Source: Sporosarcina beigongshangi (GTDB lineage Bacteria; Actinomycetota; Actinomycetes; Actinomycetales; Micrococcaceae). From it: DNA of 64,000 nt. The position numbers and the translations under genes are program-made. The stretch's first letter is position 1; every line of letters starts with the position of its first letter. The notes under the pieces are model-generated. The model did no database searches. It saw only the letters and a list, made by a program, of their open reading frames with translations, and was not told where the DNA came from. The stretch is taken from NCBI RefSeq assembly GCF_016820535.1, contig NZ_JADHDY010000005.1, forward strand, positions 167,996 through 231,995, given 5' to 3'. Of this stretch, positions 32,617 through 40,975 are shown one piece after another.

Positions 32617-34260
32617 ATGCTGGCAACATTGGTCATTGGTTTGCGGGAGGGGCTGGAAGCTGCCCTGATTGTGGGCATGATCGCCGCGTTCCTGCGCCGC
32701 AACGGCGCCTCGTTGAAGCCCATGTGGCTGGGCGTTGCCGCGGCCGTCCTGCTCAGTGCCCTGGTGGGCGTCACCTTGGAACTTGTCTCCGCCGCACTCC
32801 CCCAGCAGCAGCAGGAGGCCATGGAAACCGTCATTGGGGCGGTGGCCGTGGTGATCGTGACGTTCATGATCTTGTGGATGAGCAAGAACTCCCGCTCCAT
32901 GAAGTCCACGCTGGAGGCCCACGCCGGCTCCGCGCTGGCCGGCGGCTCCGTCATTGCTCTGGCAGGCATGGCGTTCCTGGCCGTGCTGCGCGAGGGCGTG
33001 GAGACCGCAGTGTTCCTGACGGCCGCCTTCCAGTCGTCCCTGAACCCCGTCGCCGCAGGCACCGGTGCCGTGGCGGGCCTGCTGGTGGCGTCCCTCGCAG
33101 GCGTCCTGCTGGCCCACGGCGCCATCAAGTTCAACCTCGCCAGGTTCTTCAAGGCCACCGGCGTGTTCCTGGTGTTCGTCGCCGCGGGCCTGGCCATGAA
33201 ATCGCTGCGGACCGCGCACGAGGCCGGCTGGATCAACACCGGCCAGGACCGCACGCTCGACCTCTCCTGGCTGGCCCCCAACGGCAGCGCCCGCGCCGCC
33301 CTCCTGACCGGCGTGTTCGGCATCCCCTCGGACCCCCGCGTCGTGGAAGTGCTCGGCTGGGCCCTCTACCTCATCCCGATGCTTGCCTTTGTCCTGTGGC
33401 CTCGGACCTGGCGCCCCTCTGCCGCGGCCCTGCCGCGCGTGCAGTTTGCGGCCGCCGGAGCCTTGGCCGCCGCGGCCGCCGTCCTGGTCTTTGCCGCTCC
33501 CCTTGCCATCCCGGCCGCCTCCGTTGCATTGGGCACGACGCCGGCCGTCACCTCCGCCGGTTCGCCGGCGGCCACGCTGTCGCTCGCCCCGGATGCCCCC
33601 GCTGCCGCGGCCGCCGCTGCCGGGGCGGCGGGGACGGGTGCTGCGGGCGCCGCAGCACCTTCCGGTGCCGGCGCCTCCCTGGACACCGCAACCCTGGTGG
33701 TCGCGGGCGCCGACGGCAGCGTGAACCGCATTGCACTCACCGGTGCCGGCACGGAATCACATGCAGGGCGCACCGCCGCCGTCTACACGGCCGCCTACCC
33801 CGCCGATGCAAGCGCCGGCGGCGCAACAACAGACCCGGCGAGCCTGACCGCCGTCGAACTTCTTGAGCTGAACAGCGGACGCATGCCCGTGGGGGTGGGA
33901 GGGTCCGCCAACCCCGGCCCCTTTGCCGCCGCCTGGAAGCACAAGCAGGCGCTGACGGTGTGGCTGGCAGGCGGCGTGGTGGTTGACGCCGAGCTGACCG
34001 ACACGGCTGCGCTCACGCTCAGCGGCGGCGGGCTCGAGACACCGCGCACGATCGCCCTCTCCGGCGACGGCGGATGGCACGTGCCCGAGGACCATGTCAC
34101 CGCAGCCGTGGCCGAGCTGGCCACGATGGAGTCGGCCCGGGCGGACAACGTGCTGTTCTCGCGCATGCTCCCGTCCGTGCTCGGCCTGGCCGCCGCCGGG
34201 CTGGTGTTCGTGGCAATACGCAACAGGCGCCAGCTGCTGGCCACGGCCCCCTCTCCGTAG
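32617..34260 (+). CDS. efeU: Ferrous/ferric iron permease EfeU with extended C-terminal domain
   Basis: A 547-residue FTR1-family permease. The first seven helices contain both REGxE motifs that coordinate iron: R10-E14 in LREGLEAALIVG and R125-E129 in LREGVETAVFL. Known EfeU proteins end near 280 residues; here residues about 265-515 add another membrane segment, an Ala/Pro-rich linker, a beta-rich extracytoplasmic domain (DTATLVVAGADGSVNRIALT, WLAGGVVVDAEL) and a last membrane span before a short basic tail. That extension occurs in some Actinobacteria but its role is unknown. First gene of efeUOB, behind an iron box. Confidence 0.92.
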   Translation: MLATLVIGLREGLEAALIVGMIAAFLRRNGASLKPMWLGVAAAVLLSALVGVTLELVSAALPQQQQEAMETVIGAVAVVIVTFMILWMSKNSRSMKSTLEAHAGSALAGGSVIALAGMAFLAVLREGVETAVFLTAAFQSSLNPVAAGTGAVAGLLVASLAGVLLAHGAIKFNLARFFKATGVFLVFVAAGLAMKSLRTAHEAGWINTGQDRTLDLSWLAPNGSARAALLTGVFGIPSDPRVVEVLGWALYLIPMLAFVLWPRTWRPSAAALPRVQFAAAGALAAAAAVLVFAAPLAIPAASVALGTTPAVTSAGSPAATLSLAPDAPAAAAAAAGAAGTGAAGAAAPSGAGASLDTATLVVAGADGSVNRIALTGAGTESHAGRTAAVYTAAYPADASAGGATTDPASLTAVELLELNSGRMPVGVGGSANPGPFAAAWKHKQALTVWLAGGVVVDAELTDTAALTLSGGGLETPRTIALSGDGGWHVPEDHVTAAVAELATMESARADNVLFSRMLPSVLGLAAAGLVFVAIRNRRQLLATAPSP

Positions 34261-34397
34261 GCTTCGGCCGGCGGGCCCGGCTGCCCCCGGCGGCCGCGGC
34301 ACAATTTCCGGCAGCGTTGGACTCCGGCCGCCATCTTTCTCGCAGTTCCTTCAATTCCCACCGTCTCCTTCATTTCCCACCCTCGAAAAGGACACCC

Positions 34398-35636
34398 ATG
34401 CCTTCCTTGTCCCCTGCAACAAGCATCCCTGCCCGCCGCACCGCACCGGCACTGGTTGCCGGTGCCGCCGTCCTCGCCCTGGCGCTGGCCGGCTGCGGCG
34501 GCGCCACTGCGGGCTCCTCGTCCACCGCGTCCGGCGACGGAGCACCCGTGGCCAACGGCGCAGCCCAAATTTCCGTGAGTGTCGAAAAGGTGGACGGCGA
34601 AGACCAGTGCGTGCCCGACTTCAGCGCCGCCCCGGCCGGTCCCGTCACGTTTACGGTGGCCAACAAGGACGCCTCGGGCGTCAGCGAGGTGGAACTGCTC
34701 AGCGACAAGCGCATCCTGGGTGAACGTGAAAACATCATCCCCGGGCTGGGCGCGGTCAGCTTTACGGTCACACTGGCCGGTGGCGAATACCAGCTGTACT
34801 GCCCCGGGGCCACAGCCGAGACGCAACCGTTCACCGTGACGGGCGAGGCAGCCAACGCCGCAGCCGGCGGAGTCACCTCCCTGCTGGCGGAGGGCACGGC
34901 GGGATACGCCAAGTACGTGTCAGGCCAGGTCGACTCGCTGGTCCTGGCCGCTGCGGCCCTCCAGAAGGCCGTGGACTCCGGGGACGTGCAGGCCAGCCAG
35001 GAGGCGTACGCTGCGGCTCGGCCGTTCTTTGAGCGGATCGAACCCGTGGCTGAAAGCTTCCCCGACCTTGACCCCGCGCTCGACCTGCGCGTGGCCGACG
35101 TCGAGCCCGGCACAAAGTGGACCGGTTTCCACCCGCTGGAGAAGGACCTGTTTGAGGCCAAGGCCATCACAGCCGATTCCAAGGCACTCGCCGCCGGCAT
35201 CGTGGCCAACGTCGCCACGCTGAAGACCCTCACGGGCGAGCTGGAGAGCAGCGACGCCTACAAGCCGGAGGAGCTGGCCAACGGCGCCAGCGGTCTTTTG
35301 GAGGAAGTCCAGTCATCCAAGATCACCGGCGAAGAAGAGGCCTACTCCCGCCTGGACCTGGTGGACTTTGCCGCCAACATCGAAGGTTCCCAACAGGCAT
35401 TTGAGTACCTCAAGCCCGCCCTGGAGGAAATCGACCCGGGCCTGACGAAGCAGATTTCCGCACAGTTCGAGACAGTCAACGCCGCCCTGGCCAGCTACCA
35501 GGACCCGGCCGCACTGGGCGGCTGGAAGGCATACACGGACGAGCTGAAGGCTTCCGACGGCGCGAAGCTGACAGCACTGATCCAGGCCTTGCAGGCTCCC
35601 CTGGCCAAGATTTCCGAAAAGGTTGCCACCGCATAA
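34398..35636 (+). CDS. efeO: Iron uptake lipoprotein EfeO (cupredoxin + M75 domain)
   Basis: A 412-residue lipoprotein. The signal peptide ends in the lipobox LALAGC at about residues 29-34. A cupredoxin-like domain (about 55-150, with Cys in DQCVPDF and QLYCPG) is followed by the helical imelysin/M75 domain, whose metal motif HxxE is seen as FHPLEKDLF at H245. It is thought to bind and deliver iron to EfeU. The ATG at 34398 has AAAAGGA upstream; the open frame before it overlaps efeU in another phase. The efeB ATG follows the stop immediately. Confidence 0.93.
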   Translation: MPSLSPATSIPARRTAPALVAGAAVLALALAGCGGATAGSSSTASGDGAPVANGAAQISVSVEKVDGEDQCVPDFSAAPAGPVTFTVANKDASGVSEVELLSDKRILGERENIIPGLGAVSFTVTLAGGEYQLYCPGATAETQPFTVTGEAANAAAGGVTSLLAEGTAGYAKYVSGQVDSLVLAAAALQKAVDSGDVQASQEAYAAARPFFERIEPVAESFPDLDPALDLRVADVEPGTKWTGFHPLEKDLFEAKAITADSKALAAGIVANVATLKTLTGELESSDAYKPEELANGASGLLEEVQSSKITGEEEAYSRLDLVDFAANIEGSQQAFEYLKPALEEIDPGLTKQISAQFETVNAALASYQDPAALGGWKAYTDELKASDGAKLTALIQALQAPLAKISEKVATA

Positions 35637-36923
35637 ATGGAGACGCCAACAGCACAAGGGCCCGACGTTCCGCGTCGGACGCTGATCAGCCGTTCGGCCG
35701 CACTGGCTGCTGCCGGAGGACTCGTGCTCGGTGCCGGCGCAACCGCAGCGGCGGCCGCCGCCATGGCACACGACGGGGCATCCGGCGTCGAACAGGGCGC
35801 CCTGCCCGGCACCGAAAGCCATCCATTCTACGGCGAACACCAGGCTGGCATCAGCACGCCGCCGCAGGACCACCTGGTGTTCACCTCCTTCGACGTCACT
35901 GCCCGCACACCTGTGGAATTGCAGCTGGTGCTGGCGAAGTGGTCGGCGGCGATGGCGGAGCTGACTTCCGGCGATCCTGTCGGGAAGGTGGAGCCCGCGC
36001 GGGCAAACGCCGTGCCCGGGGACACCGGGGAGGCTGACGGCATGGGGCCGAACGGGCTGACGCTGACGCTGGGCTTTGGGCCGTCGCTGTTTGACGGACG
36101 GTTTGGGCTGGAACCGTTCAAGCCCGCCGGTTTCGGGCCGCTGCCTGCGATGGCCGGGGAGTCCCTGGACCCTGCGATGACGGGCGGGGACTTGTGCATC
36201 CAGGCCTGCGCGAACGATCCCCAGGTGGCCTACCATGCGGTCCGAAATCTGGCCCGGATGGCGCGGACGTCGGTGAAGACCCGCTGGACCGTGCTGGGAT
36301 TTGGCCGCGCTTCGGCCGGGGCCAACCAGAGCACCCCGCGCAACCTGATGGGTTTCAAGGACGGCACCCGGAACATCACCACCGGCGAGGACTTTGCCCA
36401 ACATGTTTGGGTGGGCGACGAGGCCGGGCAGCCGTGGATGGCGGGCGGCAGCTACCTTGTGGCCCGGAAGATCCACATGATGATCGAGACATGGGACGAG
36501 GATCCCATCAACGATCAGCAGAGCATCTTCGGGCGGTCCAAGCAGGAAGGGGCACCGCTGTCCGGCACCCGCGAGCACGACGTCCCGGACTTCCACGCGG
36601 CGGCCGCCGGCGGGGATGCGCCGGCGATCCCGGCGGACTCCCACATCGCACTGGCTGCCCACGAGAACAACGGCGGCACGAAGATCCTGCGCCGCGGCTA
36701 CAACTTCACCGACGGGCTCGATGCCGTGGGCCGGCTGGATGCCGGGTTGATGTTCCTCAGCTTTCAGCGCGACCCGGAACAGTTCGTGTCCCTGCAGCGC
36801 CGGCTGGGTGCTTCGGACCGGCTCAACGAGTACATCCGGCACGTGGGCTCCGGCGTGTTTGCCGTCCCCGGCGGGCTCCCGGCCGCGGGCAGCTACTACG
36901 GCAAGGAATTCTTCACCAAGTAA
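35637..36923 (+). CDS. efeB: Deferrochelatase / DyP-type peroxidase EfeB
   Basis: A 428-residue haem protein exported by the Tat route: the N-terminus reads RRTLISRSAALAAAGGLVLG, a twin-arginine signal. The DyP fingerprint is GFKDGTRN with the distal Asp D242, and the proximal haem ligand is probably H336 in ADSHIALAAHEN. A C-terminal FLSFQRDPEQFV block and ARG-rich RRGYNFTDG complete the family pattern. EfeB oxidises EfeO-bound ferrous iron or removes iron from haem in other species. Its ATG begins at the base after the efeO stop, showing tight coupling. Confidence 0.94.
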   Translation: METPTAQGPDVPRRTLISRSAALAAAGGLVLGAGATAAAAAAMAHDGASGVEQGALPGTESHPFYGEHQAGISTPPQDHLVFTSFDVTARTPVELQLVLAKWSAAMAELTSGDPVGKVEPARANAVPGDTGEADGMGPNGLTLTLGFGPSLFDGRFGLEPFKPAGFGPLPAMAGESLDPAMTGGDLCIQACANDPQVAYHAVRNLARMARTSVKTRWTVLGFGRASAGANQSTPRNLMGFKDGTRNITTGEDFAQHVWVGDEAGQPWMAGGSYLVARKIHMMIETWDEDPINDQQSIFGRSKQEGAPLSGTREHDVPDFHAAAAGGDAPAIPADSHIALAAHENNGGTKILRRGYNFTDGLDAVGRLDAGLMFLSFQRDPEQFVSLQRRLGASDRLNEYIRHVGSGVFAVPGGLPAAGSYYGKEFFTK

Positions 36924-37030
36924 CCCCGCCGCACCCTCTTCGGCACACCTTCCCGGCCAAACGCTGCGCCTCCGGAGGTGCCGCGACGGCACGCAACCGG
37001 TCCGCGGGCATGGCGTCCACCCCGCCGGGC

Positions 37031-37094
37031 GACAGAGGGATCCCCAAAACGGCCCGGAAGGTGACAGAGGGATCCCCAAAACGGCCCGGAAGGT
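37031..37094. repeat. Two perfect tandem 32-bp units
   Basis: Bases 37031-37062 repeat exactly at 37063-37094, and a third copy begins at 37095 but decays after a few bases. Each unit contains GAGGGATCCCC. The array lies in the 213-bp gap between the convergent efeB and deoR genes. Confidence 0.9.
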
Positions 37095-37136
37095 GATAGA
37101 GCGTCCTGGGGTGGTGGAGGAGGACGAGGCCCGGGG

Positions 37137-37928
37137 CTAGACCGGCGGGGCGACGATCACCTTGGTGCCGGCGTCCTCGAACGCCGCAAGCTGTTCCGGT
37201 GTGATGCCGGAGTCGGTGATGACGTTGCCCAGGTTGGTCAGGTCCATCGTGGCGAAGGCCCGCTGGCCGATTTTCGAGGAGTCCGCGAGGATGAACGCCT
37301 CGGAGGCGCGGCGGGCCATCCGGGAGTTGACGGAGGCTTCGCCTTCATCATTGATGGTGGGTGCCGACCCGGGCTCGATCCCGTTGACGCCGATGAATGC
37401 AAAGTCCAGTGCCACCCTCTGGAGGATGGAGTCCGCGTACGGGCCCACGAGCTCGTAGGAGCGGGGGTTGACGATCCCGCCGGTGACCATGATCTTGAAG
37501 TTGGGGCGGATGGCCAGCTGTGCGGCGATGTTGATGGCGTTAGTGACCACTGTCAGCGTGGGCCGGTTGGACGTCTCCATCAGGTCCTCGCGCGTGGCCA
37601 GAACCTGCGCCAGTGCCGTGCTGGTGGTGCCCCCGCACAGGCCGATCACCGCACCCTTGGGGATCAGGGCACTGGCGGCCAGGGCAATGGCCTGCTTTTC
37701 CTGGGCAAAGTCGTCGCGGTTGTACCGGCCCGGGAGGTCATAGGAGACGGAACCGCTCGTGGCGCCGCCGCGGGTGCGGGTCAGCAGCCGCTCATTGGCC
37801 AGGGAGTCTAGGTCGCGGCGGGCCGTGGCCGGGGAGACGCCCAGCTTCTCAACGATCTCATCCACTTCCACCTGCCCGTCGGCGGCAAGGATGTCCAGGA
37901 TGGCTGTGAGGCGTTCGGTTCTGTTCAT
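37137..37928 (-). CDS. DeoR-family sugar-phosphate-responsive repressor (AgaR-like)
   Basis: A 263-residue regulator. The DeoR helix-turn-helix is EVDEIVEKLGVSPATARRDL with the RGGA hinge following; the C-terminal DeoRC sensor shows VIGLCGGTTSTALAQVL, MVTGGIVNPRSYELVGP and FIGVNGIEPG. Those bind a phosphorylated sugar that releases DNA. The ATG at 37928 has GAAGGAAAT upstream. It is the last of five same-strand genes of sugar catabolism and probably represses them and the divergent GH101 gene through the AT-rich dyad at 41961-42004. The name AgaR-like is by context. Confidence 0.88.
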   Translation of the reverse strand: MNRTERLTAILDILAADGQVEVDEIVEKLGVSPATARRDLDSLANERLLTRTRGGATSGSVSYDLPGRYNRDDFAQEKQAIALAASALIPKGAVIGLCGGTTSTALAQVLATREDLMETSNRPTLTVVTNAINIAAQLAIRPNFKIMVTGGIVNPRSYELVGPYADSILQRVALDFAFIGVNGIEPGSAPTINDEGEASVNSRMARRASEAFILADSSKIGQRAFATMDLTNLGNVITDSGITPEQLAAFEDAGTKVIVAPPV

Positions 37929-38040
37929 ATTTCCTTCTCCGGGAGGTGGTTCCGTCTTCGGCCATGGTACGTTGCGGCGGACCTGATTTCCCTGCACGAG
38001 CCGCGTGGCGTTCCTTGGCGGGCCGGCCGCCGTCGTGCAG

Positions 38041-38880
38041 TTACTTCGCGGCGGCAAACAGGGACAGCAGGCGCGCGACCTCGGGAACGAGTGCGTCGCG
38101 GCCCGCCCCCAGATATTTGCGCGAATCCACCACGGCCGGGTTGGCGTCGAGGTATTCGCGCACGGCCCGGGTGAAGAAGCCGTTCAGGTGGGTGGAGACA
38201 TTGATCTTGGTCATGCCGGCGGCGATCGCGGCCACGATGTTCTCATCCGAAACGCCCGAGGAGCCGTGCAGCACCAGCGGCACGTCGAGGGCGGCCTTCA
38301 GCTCGGCGATCCGGCCCAGGTTCAGTGCGGCGGAGCGTTCCGTCATGGCGTGCGAGGAACCCACGGCCACGGCCAGGGCATCCACACCGGTGGCGGCAAC
38401 AAAGGCGGCAGCCTCGGTCGGGTCGGTCAGCACGCCGGGTGCATGGGCGCCGTCCTTGCCGCCCACCTTGCCCAGTTCGGCCTCGACGTAGACGCCGCGC
38501 CCGTGGGCGTAGGCCGCCACGCGGGCCGTGGAAGCCACGTTTTCCGCATACTCAAGGTGCGCGCCGTCGTACATGACGGAGCCGAAGCCCAGGTCCACGG
38601 CCTCGTACGCCAGGGCCTCGGATTCGGCGTGGTCCAGGTGCACGGCCACCGGAACGGAGGACTTGCGTGCGGCGGCGAGGGTGGCCGCGGCAACGGGCTC
38701 CAGTCCCCCGTGGAACTTGGCGCAGTTCTCGGAGATCTGCAAGATGACGGGCAGCCCGGCGGCCTCGGCGCCGCCGATCAGCCCCTCAACGGTCTCGAGG
38801 TGGATCACGTTGAAGGCGCCCTGCCCGGTGCCGGCCTTGGCAGCCAGGTCCATGATGTCGCGCGTGTTGGTCAAAGCCAT
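38041..38880 (-). CDS. Class II fructose/tagatose-bisphosphate aldolase (GatY/KbaY type)
   Basis: A 279-residue zinc aldolase. Catalytic and metal sites are visible: PVAVHLDHAES with the catalytic Asp and zinc His, VMYDGAHLEYAEN, YVEAELGKVGGKDGAH, PLVLHGSSGVSDENI with zinc His, and the phosphate-binding KINVSTHLN. It cleaves a ketohexose-1,6-bisphosphate to dihydroxyacetone phosphate and glyceraldehyde-3-phosphate. The sugar is probably tagatose-1,6-bisphosphate given the neighbours, but fructose-1,6-bisphosphate cannot be excluded. It starts 13 bp after the PfkB gene. Confidence 0.9.
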   Translation of the reverse strand: MALTNTRDIMDLAAKAGTGQGAFNVIHLETVEGLIGGAEAAGLPVILQISENCAKFHGGLEPVAAATLAAARKSSVPVAVHLDHAESEALAYEAVDLGFGSVMYDGAHLEYAENVASTARVAAYAHGRGVYVEAELGKVGGKDGAHAPGVLTDPTEAAAFVAATGVDALAVAVGSSHAMTERSAALNLGRIAELKAALDVPLVLHGSSGVSDENIVAAIAAGMTKINVSTHLNGFFTRAVREYLDANPAVVDSRKYLGAGRDALVPEVARLLSLFAAAK

Positions 38881-38893
38881 GAGATGGAGGTCC

Positions 38894-39856
38894 TTAGTGG
38901 TCTGTGATGATGAGTTGTTCGGCCAGCTCTGCATGGCGCGGGGAGATTTCCCCGGCACCGGGCATGAGCACGGCGGCGGCGCTCCAGGAGGTTGCGCGGC
39001 GCAGGATTTCGCGGAGGTCCTCCACGCCGTTGGCCAGTGCGACGGCGGCCGCGCTCACCGCCGCGTCGCCGGCTCCCGTGGGGTTGCCGCTGAGCGGTGC
39101 CGGCAGCTTGGCCTGGATGTAGCTCGAAGGGGCGTCGGCGCTGAAGGCGAGCATGCCCTCCTCCCCCACACTGACAAGGACGCGCCTGGCGCCGAGGTCC
39201 ATGAGCTTGCGGGCGGCCGCAACGAGGTCGGACTCCCCCACGGCTTCCATGAGTTCATGGTTGTTGGGCTTGAGGAGGTCCGCACCGGCCTTGGCCGCGG
39301 CGAGGATGCCGGCACCCGAGGTGTCGATGATGGCCGGCACGCCGGCGCCGTGGGCCAGGGCCACGAGTGCCGGGTAGAAGTCGGCCGGCGCCTGGTCCGG
39401 GAGGGAGCCCGAGCCGACGAGCACGCCTGGGCGGCGCACGCCGTCGGCCGTCTGGACACCGGCGAGGTTGTCCACCACGGCGGCAGCCAGCGCCTGCCAT
39501 TCCTGCGGCGTCAGCGCCTGTCCTGACTCGTTGAAGATGCTGGTGGTGAAGTCCGCTGCGGTGTCCACGAGGGCGATCGAGCTGCGGGTGTCCGCAGCCA
39601 CGGGGACCAGCTGGTGCAGCATGCCGGAGGCCTCAAGGTCGGCGCGGAAGCGTTCCCCGGACAGCCCTCCCACAGTGGCGACCGCAAGAGTGGGGTGGCC
39701 CAGCTGGTGCGCCACACGGGAGACGTTCAGGCCCTTGCCGCCGGCGCGGTGGAGCGGGGTGGGGACGCGGTGCGAGGAACCCAGATTGATGCCCGGCACC
39801 GTGTAGGTGACGTCGACGGCGGGGTTGGGCGTGACCGTCAGGACCAGGTTGTTCAT
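38894..39856 (-). CDS. PfkB-family hexose-phosphate kinase (1-phosphofructokinase/tagatose-6-phosphate kinase type)
   Basis: A 320-residue ribokinase-superfamily kinase. The N-terminus MNNLVLTVTPNPAVDVTYTV with the following RAGGKGLNVSRV is that of the LacC/FruK branch. The PfkB signature 2, SGNPTGAGDAAVSAAAVAL, carries the catalytic Asp of GAGD, and LKPNNHELMEAVG is also typical. In this operon it most likely phosphorylates tagatose-6-phosphate to the 1,6-bisphosphate consumed by the downstream aldolase. Its ATG overlaps the ROK gene stop by 4 bp. Confidence 0.9.
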   Translation of the reverse strand: MNNLVLTVTPNPAVDVTYTVPGINLGSSHRVPTPLHRAGGKGLNVSRVAHQLGHPTLAVATVGGLSGERFRADLEASGMLHQLVPVAADTRSSIALVDTAADFTTSIFNESGQALTPQEWQALAAAVVDNLAGVQTADGVRRPGVLVGSGSLPDQAPADFYPALVALAHGAGVPAIIDTSGAGILAAAKAGADLLKPNNHELMEAVGESDLVAAARKLMDLGARRVLVSVGEEGMLAFSADAPSSYIQAKLPAPLSGNPTGAGDAAVSAAAVALANGVEDLREILRRATSWSAAAVLMPGAGEISPRHAELAEQLIITDH

Positions 39857-40851
39857 GCACCCGCCCCGGAGGATTCGGACTCGCTGACGCTGCGGGCCTT
39901 GAGGGCGGAGCCGATGAGCCCGGCGTTCTCGCCCAGGGCCGCGTGGACGAATTCCGGGCGGCGGTGGAAGGTGAGAAGTTCGTCAACGCGGGCCGCGAGG
40001 GGCGTAAAGAGTGCGTCCCCGGCCATGGAGAGCCCGCCGCCGAGCACCACTGTCTCGGTCCCCAGGATGGACACGCACTGCGCCACGCTGAACGCGAGGG
40101 CGTTGACGGCGTCCTGCCAGATGCGGACGGCGTCGGGCTCGCCGTCGCCGGCACGCTTCATGACGTCGCGGGCGCCGCCCACGGCCGTTCCGGTGGCCTG
40201 CGTGTAGCGGCGTGCGATGGCGCCGGCCGAGCCCAGCGATTCCATGATGACCATTTCGCCGTCCGGACCCGGTACCTTGGCATGGCCGATTTCCCCGGCG
40301 TAGCCCCCGCCCGCCACGCGACGGCCGTCGCACACCACGGCGCCGGCGATGCCCGTGCCGATCACCATGACCAGCACATCCTTCTTGCCCACGGCGGCAC
40401 CGAGGCGGAATTCCGCCTCCCCGGCCATGCTGACGTCGTGCCCGAAGCCCACGGGCAGGCCCAGCGCGTCCTGCAGCGTGGCTTTAAAGGGAAAGTCCTT
40501 CCAGCCCAGGTTGGCCGAATACACGCCCACCCCGGTTTCCTCATCGACGATGCCAGGCACCGTCACGCCCACGGCGGAGATGTGCAGCTCCGGGTGCGCG
40601 GCCCGGTATTCGCCGGTCAGTTCCACAATCCGCGCACACACGCTCTCGCCGGACCGCGCGCCGTCGAGAGGGGTGGGGTGGCGCTGGATGTCCAGCACTT
40701 CAACGCTGGCCCCGCCCGGTTTCCCGTGCACCATGCCGACCTTCATGTCGGTGCCGCCGATGTCGAAGGCCAACACGACGTCGCTGCCTCCCTGGGCGGA
40801 TGCGTCGGCTGGGGTGTCGGACTGGCCGGGGCGGTTGGTCAAAGTGTTCAT
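39853..40851 (-). CDS. ROK-family sugar kinase
   Basis: A 332-residue kinase. The ATP phosphate-binding motif LAFDIGGTDMKVGMV is near residues 26-40; the catalytic Asp lies in VGFGHDVSMAGEAEF; MVIGTGIAGAVV and GEIGHAKVPGPDG follow. The Cys cluster that binds structural zinc in most ROK proteins after GEIGH is absent, replaced by EMVIMESLG, as in polyphosphate glucokinases and some amino sugar kinases. Context suggests GalNAc or galactosamine as substrate (AgaK-like), by inference. Start at 40851 (MNTLTNRPG). It is separated from the SIS gene by a hairpin. Confidence 0.88.
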   Translation of the reverse strand: MNTLTNRPGQSDTPADASAQGGSDVVLAFDIGGTDMKVGMVHGKPGGASVEVLDIQRHPTPLDGARSGESVCARIVELTGEYRAAHPELHISAVGVTVPGIVDEETGVGVYSANLGWKDFPFKATLQDALGLPVGFGHDVSMAGEAEFRLGAAVGKKDVLVMVIGTGIAGAVVCDGRRVAGGGYAGEIGHAKVPGPDGEMVIMESLGSAGAIARRYTQATGTAVGGARDVMKRAGDGEPDAVRIWQDAVNALAFSVAQCVSILGTETVVLGGGLSMAGDALFTPLAARVDELLTFHRRPEFVHAALGENAGLIGSALKARSVSESESSGAGA

Positions 40852-40915
40852 CAAGTTCAAGTTCTTTCGCAGAAAAACGCACAGTTCGATGGCCGGAATA
40901 TGCCGGGAAAACATG

Positions 40916-40947
40916 AGGCACCCCACCTTGGGCAAAGTGGGGTGCCT
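40916..40947 (-). terminator. Hairpin between the SIS isomerase and ROK genes
   Basis: AGGCACCCCAC and GTGGGGTGCCT form an 11-bp stem with a 10-nt loop; on the minus strand CATGTTTT follows. It sits inside the sugar operon and would act as a partial terminator or mRNA processing/stability element, giving more of the upstream SIS transcript. Confidence 0.65.
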
Positions 40948-40975
40948 AACATTTTAGCCGGTATCCCCTGTGTGT

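Noticed and set aside
37031..37100. CRISPR-like repeats
   Set aside because: Two 32-bp copies are directly adjacent with no spacers, and no cas gene is present.
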